Source: J061 sp003695725 [NCBI: Candidatus Schekmanbacteria bacterium] (GTDB lineage Bacteria > Schekmanbacteria > GWA2-38-11). From it: a stretch of 6,111 nucleotides of DNA. Every line of letters starts with the position of its first letter. Position 1 is the stretch's first letter. The translations under genes and the position numbers were made by a program. The stretch lies in assembly GCA_003695725.1 (NCBI GenBank), contig RFHX01000165.1, positions 1-6,111 of the forward strand, read 5' to 3'. Positions 1 to 5,900 of the stretch are shown here, in pieces. The notes under the pieces were generated by a model. The model had not been told where the DNA came from, did no database searches, and saw only the letters and a list, made by a program, of their open reading frames with translations.

Positions 1-64
1 CAGTATCTCCTCATCACTCGACCGGAATGATGAGAAAATGCTCTTTAAACAAGCAAATTTTATA

Positions 65-93
65 TTGACAAAGCAGAAGATATCAAATATTGA
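65..93 (+). promoter_or_regulatory. Possible sigma-70-type promoter for the thrC cluster
   Basis: A perfect -35 consensus TTGACA lies at 65-70. With a 17-base spacer, the matching -10 position (88-93) reads TATTGA, which is only a partial match. A better isolated -10-like hexamer, TAAAAT at 118-123, has no good -35 at standard spacing. The location upstream of a four-gene plus-strand cluster is right for a promoter, but the leader is AT-rich and chance matches are expected, so this is a weak call. Confidence 0.22.
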
Positions 94-162
94 TTAGCAT
101 CATATCTTTCAATTACATAAAATATCTATGCCTAATTTAAGAATAATTCAGGCAGAGAAATC

Positions 163-195
163 CCCTAAAATATAAAATGCTTTTATTTTTCAGGG
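163..195 (+). other. Imperfect hairpin in the thrC leader, just upstream of the ribosome binding site
   Basis: Bases 163-177 can pair with 181-195 around a TGC loop (178-180). That gives about 13 pairs with two mismatches (167/191 and 171/187): a four-pair base containing three G-C pairs, then an AT-rich upper stem. The structure ends 11 bases before the AAGGAG of thrC (207-212). There is no T-run after the 3' arm, so it is not a standard intrinsic terminator. It could be a leader or translation-control element, or chance pairing in AT-rich sequence. No SAM riboswitch or T-box consensus was recognised in the leader. Confidence 0.3.
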
Positions 196-217
196 ATGAT
201 GAAGAAAAGGAGATGTA

Positions 218-1441
218 ATGGGTAAAGTAAAAGGTTTGATTTGCAGGGAGTGTAAAAATGAGTATCCTGCAGAAGCTATACATGTTTGCGAATTTTGCTT
301 TGGTCCTCTTGAAGTCAATTATGACTATGATTTCATAGCAGGTACAATTTCAAAGGAAAAAATCGAAAAAGGTCCGCCCAGTTTATGGAGATATATCGAC
401 CTTCTGCCAGTGAGCGGCGATTTCATAGTAGGTGAAAATTCAGGATTTACGCCTCTTGTAAGAGCAAAGAATCTTGGTGCTGAATTAGGGCTGAATAATC
501 TTTATATTAAAAATGACACTGTCAATCATCCAACTTTATCATTTAAAGATAGAGTGGTAGCAATTGCGCTGTCGAGGGCGAAGGAATTTGGTTATGATAC
601 AGTTGCCTGTGCTTCAACTGGAAATCTTGCAAATTCAGTTGCAGCAAATGCCGCGGCGGCAGGCTTGAAGTGTTATGTTTTTATTCCCGGAGACCTTGAA
701 GCAGGGAAGATTTTGGGGAGTGTTATTTATCATCCAACAGTTGTTGCAGTAAATGGAAACTATGACGATGTCAACCGGCTTTGCTCAGAAGTGGCAGGTG
801 AATATAATTGGGCATTTGTAAATATCAATATCAGGCCATATTATGCAGAGGGTTCAAAAACACTTGCTTTTGAAACTGCAGAGCAGCTTGGCTGGAAGGC
901 GCCTGACCAAGTTGTTGTGCCTGTTGCATCGGGGTCGCTTCTTACTAAAATTGGTAAAGGATTCAATGAGTTGAGCAAGCTGGGGCTGATAGGAGATGTA
1001 AAAACAAAGATTAATGGTGCTCAAGCAGAAGGATGCTCACCTGTTGCAACGGCTTTTAAGAATGATACAGAGTTCATAAAACCGGTAAAGCCAAATACCA
1101 TAGCTAAATCGATAGCCATAGGCAATCCTGCCGACGGTTATTATTCATTGGTAACAGTTAAGAATAGTGGTGGAGTTTTTGAAACAGTAACTGATGAAGA
1201 AATAGTTGAAGGAATGAAGCTTCTTGCCTCAAAAGAAGGGATTTTTGCAGAAACAGCAGGAGGTGTTACCATTGCTGTTTTGAAAAAACTTGCTGAGAAG
1301 GGGAAAATTGGAAAAGATGAGCTTACTGTGGCTTATGTAACAGGCAATGGATTGAAAACACAGGAAGCAGTTGTCGGTGCTGTTGATAAACCAATAAAGA
1401 TTAATCCCCACTTGAAAGATTTTGAAGCTATTCTAAAATAA
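218..1441 (+). CDS. thrC: Threonine synthase family PLP enzyme (zinc-ribbon type), possibly serving a sulfur-carrier pathway
   Basis: This is a 407-residue fold-type II PLP enzyme of the threonine synthase family, whose classical reaction turns O-phosphohomoserine into threonine and phosphate in the cytoplasm. An N-terminal zinc ribbon is visible as two CxxC pairs (C9/C12 and C24/C27). The PLP Schiff-base lysine is K110 in SFKDR, the cofactor-binding ASTGN loop is at 132-136, and late motifs TAGGV (346-350) and VTGNGLK (374-380) are typical of threonine synthases. Length is normal for the family. The start is well set by AAGGAG five bases before the ATG. Residues before the lysine read NHPTLSFKDRVV rather than the more common NPTGSFKDRG-like form. 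The gene heads an apparent operon with a CysO-like sulfur carrier 38 bases downstream, then NIL and JAMM genes. The family is secure. Whether the product is threonine or a sulfur amino acid made from the same phosphorylated substrate cannot be read from sequence alone. Confidence 0.88.
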   Translation: MGKVKGLICRECKNEYPAEAIHVCEFCFGPLEVNYDYDFIAGTISKEKIEKGPPSLWRYIDLLPVSGDFIVGENSGFTPLVRAKNLGAELGLNNLYIKNDTVNHPTLSFKDRVVAIALSRAKEFGYDTVACASTGNLANSVAANAAAAGLKCYVFIPGDLEAGKILGSVIYHPTVVAVNGNYDDVNRLCSEVAGEYNWAFVNINIRPYYAEGSKTLAFETAEQLGWKAPDQVVVPVASGSLLTKIGKGFNELSKLGLIGDVKTKINGAQAEGCSPVATAFKNDTEFIKPVKPNTIAKSIAIGNPADGYYSLVTVKNSGGVFETVTDEEIVEGMKLLASKEGIFAETAGGVTIAVLKKLAEKGKIGKDELTVAYVTGNGLKTQEAVVGAVDKPIKINPHLKDFEAILK

Positions 1442-1479
1442 TAATTTGAGAAGCAAATTGTGGAAGAAAGGAGTATAAG

Positions 1480-1761
1480 ATGGCTGTTAAAGTTAGAATA
1501 CCTACACCTCTTCGGAAACTTACCAATCAAGAGTCCGTTGTTGAAGTTGAAGGGACAAATGTTCTTGAAGTAATCGATGGGCTGGAAAGCAAATATCAGG
1601 GGATAAAAGCACGACTCTGTGATGAAGAAGGAAATGTGAGAAGATTTGTAAATATCTTTGTCAACGAAGAGGATATCCGCTTTATGAAGGGGACGGAAAC
1701 AGAAGTCAAAGACGGAGATGAAGTTTCCATTGTCCCTGCCATTGCAGGTGGAAGAAATTAA
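1480..1761 (+). CDS. CysO/MoaD/ThiS-like ubiquitin-fold sulfur carrier with masked Gly-Gly tail
   Basis: This 93-residue beta-grasp protein closely follows the CysO-type pattern: an N-terminal [13 protein letters not shown] strand, a central [14 protein letters not shown] segment (55-68), then [15 protein letters not shown] near the end. Members carry sulfur as a C-terminal glycine thiocarboxylate after adenylation by an E1-like enzyme, and donate it to cofactor or amino-acid synthesis. Here the diglycine is G90-G91 and is followed by R92-N93 and the stop, so the chain needs trimming before activation. The JAMM peptidase encoded two genes downstream is the obvious candidate for that. The start has a strong AAAGGAG (1467-1473) six bases before the ATG. 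The thrC stop lies 38 bases upstream. Resemblance to CysO in the RFVNI..N..D.RF block, and the absence of moa genes, favour amino-acid sulfur transfer over molybdopterin synthesis. No E1-like activating enzyme is present in the window. Confidence 0.88.
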   Translation: MAVKVRIPTPLRKLTNQESVVEVEGTNVLEVIDGLESKYQGIKARLCDEEGNVRRFVNIFVNEEDIRFMKGTETEVKDGDEVSIVPAIAGGRN

Positions 1762-1777
1762 AAAGAGATTATGAAAT

Positions 1778-2017
1778 ATGTCGATTTTTAGGGCGCGGTT
1801 AAAATTTACTGGAGAAGTCGTAAAAGAGCCGATTATCTATCGTCTTGTGAAAAATTTTGATGTCGTGCCCAATTTGAGAAAAGCGCTCTTTGATTATGAT
1901 ACGGGCTGGGTCGATATCGAAATTTCCGGCGATTTCGATGAAATAGAGCGTGCTGTAAAAGCGCTCAAAGAATGGGGCGTAGAAGTCTTCCCCATCGAGG
2001 GCGATGTTATAGAATAA
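1778..2017 (+). CDS. Free-standing NIL domain protein
   Basis: This 79-residue soluble protein consists of a single NIL domain, the ferredoxin-like fold named from the C-terminal regulatory domain of methionine ABC transporter ATPases (MetN). The visible pattern is LKFTGEVVKEPIIYRLVKNF (9-27), then VVPNLRKAL, GWVDIEISGD (43-52) and the helix-strand IERAVKALKEWGVEVFPI (56-73). In MetN the domain binds methionine. NIL-ferredoxin proteins are also linked to homocysteine formation in methanogens (MA1821/MA1822 type). No cysteines, transporter motifs or iron-sulfur motifs are present. The ATG is the first possible start because an in-frame TGA lies at 1772-1774; the ribosome binding site is weak (AAAGAG, about ten bases upstream). 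It sits between the sulfur carrier (16-base gap) and the JAMM gene, so a role as sensor, scaffold or substrate-binding partner in sulfur amino-acid metabolism is inferred, not shown. Confidence 0.82.
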   Translation: MSIFRARLKFTGEVVKEPIIYRLVKNFDVVPNLRKALFDYDTGWVDIEISGDFDEIERAVKALKEWGVEVFPIEGDVIE

Positions 2018-2038
2018 TATCTCTTTCCTGAATAAAAG

Positions 2039-2434
2039 ATGCTCTCTATACCTTCTTCCATTTATGACAAGTTGATTAGGCAATTGAAGAAAGAATATCC
2101 CTATGAGGGATGCGGTGCCCTTCTTGGAAAAGATGGAAGAGTAACGGAGATTGTTGAATTTACAAATATAGAAAAAAGCCCTACTTCATTTCAGTGCGAC
2201 CCTTATGAGCAGCTAACTTTATTGAGAAGGCTTGAAGAGGAAGATATAGACCTTTTATGCCTATACCATTCACATCCTGAAGGTGAATGCAAACCATCAG
2301 AAAAGGATATTCGCCTTGCTCAATTCAATTGTTATTATCTTATTGTGCTTTTAAAGAATCTTTCAAATCCTAAAGCAGGACTCTTTTCTATAAAGGACGG
2401 AAGGTATCAGGAAGAGAAGCTGGTAATTGAGTAA
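2039..2434 (+). CDS. JAMM/MPN+ (M67) metallopeptidase, Mec/HcyD/QbsD-like
   Basis: This 131-residue single-domain zinc peptidase has the JAMM signature complete: E23 in YEGCGALLG, H77-S78-H79-P80, S87 and D90, matching E-x(n)-H-S-H-x7-S-x2-D exactly, so it should be active. Bacterial members near ubiquitin-like sulfur carriers trim C-terminal residues beyond the diglycine (QbsD, HcyD) or release the amino acid built on the carrier (Mec in mycobacteria). The partner here is almost certainly the carrier at 1480-1761, whose tail ends GGRN. Cytoplasmic location is inferred, since no signal peptide or membrane segment is visible. The ATG is the first start after an in-frame TAA at 2033-2035; no clear Shine-Dalgarno is seen, so translation may depend on reinitiation from the NIL gene 21 bases upstream. 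It is the last gene of the plus-strand cluster. Confidence 0.88.
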   Translation: MLSIPSSIYDKLIRQLKKEYPYEGCGALLGKDGRVTEIVEFTNIEKSPTSFQCDPYEQLTLLRRLEEEDIDLLCLYHSHPEGECKPSEKDIRLAQFNCYYLIVLLKNLSNPKAGLFSIKDGRYQEEKLVIE

Positions 2435-2450
2435 TCAATCAGGGAGAAAT

Positions 2451-2840
2451 CTATCGTTGTTGGTTTGCATTGTCTCTTGAAAAGATGCTTTTCCTTAATC
2501 CCGGCACTTGGACAGGAATATCCTTAACGAGATTTCCTTCTACAAACCATAAAAATTTATCCTTCTCCTTGTAAACCCATTCTTCCACCTTTCGCGGCTT
2601 TTCTTTGCCTGAAACAGCTTCCTTATAAACCAATATATATGATGGCGGACCAAGCTCGTCATAGATTTTCTTCTGTATTGCAGATAGTTTTTTCTCTTTC
2701 AGCACGGGTTTTTCCCATATATTCGGTTTGACGAATTTTCCTTTTTTTATATATGACACATTGTTTGCGCACGCAGATAAAAGAAGCGTAAGGATAATTA
2801 TCAGAAATATATAAAAAAAATATCTATTCCCTTTGTTCAT
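2451..2840 (-). CDS. Small putative lipoprotein, function unknown
   Basis: This is a 129-residue exported protein. The N-terminus has basic residues K3 and R6, a long hydrophobic stretch (about 7-21) and the lipobox L21-S22-A23-C24, so signal peptidase II should cleave before C24. Residue +2 is alanine, not aspartate, which by the Lol rule of Gram-negatives suggests the outer membrane. The mature part is lysine-rich and polar. The segment 60-110 (YDELGPPSYI, then EEWVYKEKDKFLWFVEGNLV) resembles in outline the small G-x-P...W-x-Y...G-L pattern of BamE/SmpA-like outer-membrane lipoproteins, but the match is loose and no family is assigned. No good Shine-Dalgarno is seen before the ATG at 2840. 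It lies about 100 bases after the kinase gene on the same strand and converges with the JAMM gene. Confidence 0.68.
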   Translation of the reverse strand: MNKGNRYFFYIFLIIILTLLLSACANNVSYIKKGKFVKPNIWEKPVLKEKKLSAIQKKIYDELGPPSYILVYKEAVSGKEKPRKVEEWVYKEKDKFLWFVEGNLVKDIPVQVPGLRKSIFSRDNANQQR

Positions 2841-2904
2841 ATCTAAAGTTTTATTCTTAATTTTTTGTTCTTATATTATGAAGACAATTTTTTGTCCAAA
2901 GGAA

Positions 2905-2910
2905 ATTATA
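2905..2910 (-). promoter_or_regulatory. Possible -10 element for the lipoprotein gene
   Basis: Read on the minus strand, a perfect TATAAT lies here, about 65 bases before the lipoprotein start codon in the 101-base gap after the kinase gene. No recognisable -35 lies 16-18 bases further upstream. It would allow the lipoprotein to be transcribed apart from the kinase. The gap is AT-rich, so chance is a real possibility. Confidence 0.25.
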
Positions 2911-2941
2911 GGGAAGGGAATATGAAGTTTCTTAACTTTCT

Positions 2942-5900
2942 TTATTTGCTATTGAGCACTTCGCGGACTTTTTTAAGAAGTGCCTGGGGTGTAAAAGGTT
3001 TTTGAATGTAAGGGATATTCCCCTTCAATCCGCCATTTCGCAGAAATTCATTGTCCGAATAACCTGACATAACCAATGTTTTGATTGATGGATTCCTTTC
3101 TTTTATTTTTTTCGACAGTTCGATTCCATCCATTCCGGGCATTATAAGGTCTGTGATGAGTAGGTCAAAAGGTCCAGCGCCATTGCCGGCTTTTTCAAGG
3201 GCTTCTTCAGGTGTTTCAGCTGTGTCAACTCTATATCCTTTAGATGACATTATTTCTCGCGTCAGCTCTCTTACAGTTTCCTCATCTTCCACTACAAGCA
3301 CTTTTTCGAAACCGATTGATGCTTCTGCCTCTTCAACAACATCTACAATGTCGCTGATTTCTTTTACATCAACGCGCGGAAGGAAGATTTTGAATACTGT
3401 GCCTTTACCAACCCTGCTGTGCACTGTAATGTAGCCGCCGCTTTGTTTTACCACTCCATACACCGTTGACAAGCCCAAACCTGTACCTTTCCCTTCTTTT
3501 TTTGTTGTAAAGAAGGGTTCGAATATCTTTTTTTGAGTTTCTTTGTCCATTCCTATGCCTGTATCAGCAAAAGATAAAAGAACGAATTTCCCGGATATGA
3601 CATCTGCTTCTTCCTTTATGTATTTCTTTTCAAGTTCGACATTTGATGTCTTTATGACAATTTTTCCACCCTTCGCCATAGCGTCGCGCGCATTTACAGC
3701 AAGGTTGAGAAGCACCTGCGCCATTTGGTCGGGGTCAACTTTAATAGTGCCAAGTCCTCTTTCCTGAAGTTTGAGTCTTATTTCTATATCTTCCCCTATA
3801 ATTCTTGAAAGCATATTTCTTATGTTTTCAATCAATTGATTGAGGTTGATAATTTTTGGCTCAATAACCTGTTTGCGGCTGAAAGCAAGGAGTTGTCGTG
3901 TCAGCGCTGATGCTCTTTCGCCTGCATTTCTTATTTCTTCAGCATACTTTTTTACTTCACTGTTGTTTTCAATCGAGGTCAATATTAATTCGCTGTAACC
4001 CAAAATTCCAACAAGAATATTGTTGAAATCATGGGCAACACCGCCTGCTAAACGCCCCACTGATTCCATCTTTTGTGACTGAAGAAGCTGTTCTTCTTTC
4101 ATTTTAGAGTCTGTAACATCTCTTTTTACTCCCACATAGTTGATGATTTTTCCGCTGGAATCGAAAACTGGCGAGATTGATGCTTCTTCATAATAGATTT
4201 GTCCGTTTTTACGCTTATTTATAAATTCTCCTTCCCAAGTCTTACCGCTTGTAAGCGTATTCCACATATTTTCATAAAATTCTTTGCTGTGCTCTCCGCT
4301 TTGTAGAATTCGCGGATTAAGACCTAAAACTTCATTGGGTGAATAACCTGTAGTTCTTTGGAATGCAGGATTCACATATTGAATATTTGCGTCCTTGTCG
4401 GTTATAACGATACATTCATTTGTCTGTGAGATTGCAGTGGCAAGAAGCCGCAATTCTGCTTCTTTTGCTTTTTCATCTGTTATGTCAGTGGAAATGCCGC
4501 ATAATGCATAAACTTTTCCTGAAAAGTCATATAATGGAAATTTCACCGATATGTATGTGTGAATGCCGTCCGCCTGTTCGACACTCTCCTCTTTCTTTAT
4601 AGCTATCTTCTCATTTATAACCTTTCGGTCATTTTCAAAGATTTTTTCTGCTGTTTCTTTGGAGAATAATTCAAAATCAGTTTTCCCAACTATTTCGCTT
4701 TGTTTAATGTTGAAATTCTTCTCATATTGGCTGTTGATCATTAGATATTTTCCTTCTACATCTTTTATGAATATGAGGGCAGGGCTGTTGTCAATCACAG
4801 CGCGAAGCTGAGCTTCTCTTTCTTGAATTATATTTTCAAACCTCTTTCTTTCGCTTATGTCATCAATGAATGTGCAGGTGCCATAGATTTTGCCCGATGC
4901 ATCGCGAAGCGGAAATTTTGTCGATAAGAGCCACTTTTCATTCTTTGTCTGACGCACAGGAATCTCAGTCCTTATTACTTTGCCTGTTGTCCTTACCTGT
5001 ATTTCCGCTTTTTCGATTTCTTCTGCAATATCCTGTGGCATATGGTCTTTGGCTTTAGTGCCGATAAGTTTTTCCTTATTCCCTTTGAAGCGAGGCAGGT
5101 CGTAAAATTTTTTATTTGCAAGGATATATCTTCCCTCCAAATCTTTGAGGTAGATAATAGAGGGCGAGTAATCCATTATTGCCTGCAGATGTGCTTCTTT
5201 TTCTTTTAGGGATTTCATTGTGATGTGATGTCTTTCTATTTCATCGAGAAGCTTCTTATTTGTTTCAGATAGGGATGCAGTCCTTTCTTCGATTTTCTTT
5301 TCCAACGATTTCTGTGTTTTTTCTATGGTGTCCAGCATCGAATTGAATTGCTGTGAAAGAGTGCCTATTTCATCATTAGCTTTTATTGGCACTCTTACAT
5401 CGAGATTGCCTTCCCGTGCTTTTTCTGAGGCATAAGATAAGGATTCAAGAGGAGAAACTATTTTTTTTATGATAAAGAAGAGAAAAATCGAGATTAGTAT
5501 AAAAGAAATTACGCTTACTGCCAAGTCGATAAAAAGTCTCTTGCTGAAATATCCGAGGGCTTCATTCCTGTCTTCCTTCACGATAAGCCAGATGTTGTTT
5601 TCAGGCGTCAATGAAATAGGGCGGCAAACAGCAAAGACAGGTATATCTCTATAGCCCTTGGCTTCAACAAAGGCATTCTCTTCGTGAGAGGCAGATTTAT
5701 TTTTGTAAATGTCTATTATCTTTTTTAAGCATTTTGATGTATTCTTTTCTTTGTGTAAAAACTTCAAGGAAGTTAAATTTTGTCCCTCTTCAGTTGCCAA
5801 TATGACTTCAACGCTTTTCCCTAAATAATCCTTTACTTCGAGCATCGGATTTATGAATTCTTCGGCTTCAATATGAGAGGAAGCGGCATATTTAATTTCT

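Larger units (their letters stand above)
1..217. other. Leader / intergenic stretch without a convincing gene
   Basis: No supportable complete gene is seen here. One plus-strand frame is open from base 2 to a TAG at 95-97 and could be the last 31 codons of an upstream gene, but it has no recognisable motif and is too short to judge. A 7-base inverted repeat (10-16 with 28-34, CTCATCA/TGATGAG) lies near the left edge. It has no following T-run on either strand. The stretch otherwise holds the weak promoter candidate, the hairpin at 163-195 and the thrC ribosome binding site (AAGGAG 207-212, five bases before the ATG). Confidence 0.5.

Noticed and set aside
10-34. 7-base inverted repeat CTCATCA/TGATGAG, considered as a terminator of an upstream gene
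   Set aside because: No T-run follows on either strand and the stem is short. It is kept only as a note in the leader description.
2-97. Open frame from the left edge to a TAG, possibly the tail of an upstream gene
   Set aside because: Only 31 codons with no recognisable motif. Another frame is open over a similar length, so it cannot be separated from chance.
98-217. Riboswitch (SAM or T-box) in the thrC leader
   Set aside because: None of the core conserved sequence blocks of these classes was recognised; only a simple hairpin is visible.
1229-1530. Two minus-strand open frames over the 3' end of the threonine-synthase gene
   Set aside because: They overlap conserved coding sequence, and the products show no recognisable domain.
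1480-1761. Reading the small carrier as MoaD of molybdopterin synthesis or ThiS of thiamine synthesis
   Set aside because: No moa, moe or thi genes are nearby. The [14 protein letters not shown] block and the PLP-enzyme/JAMM neighbours fit the CysO/HcyS group better, and the extra Arg-Asn tail is unlike typical MoaD.
1799-2083. Minus-strand open frame of 94 codons across the NIL gene
   Set aside because: It overlaps a recognisable NIL domain on the other strand, has no family signature and spans a gene junction. It is a shadow.
2883-2896. Hairpin GACAA-TTTT-TTGTC in the gap after the kinase gene, considered as its terminator
   Set aside because: Only five pairs, and no T-run follows on the minus strand.
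3081-5654. Several plus-strand open frames of 60-117 codons inside the kinase gene
   Set aside because: All lie opposite well-conserved kinase, PAS or receiver coding sequence, and their products are low-complexity serine- and leucine-rich chains without motifs.
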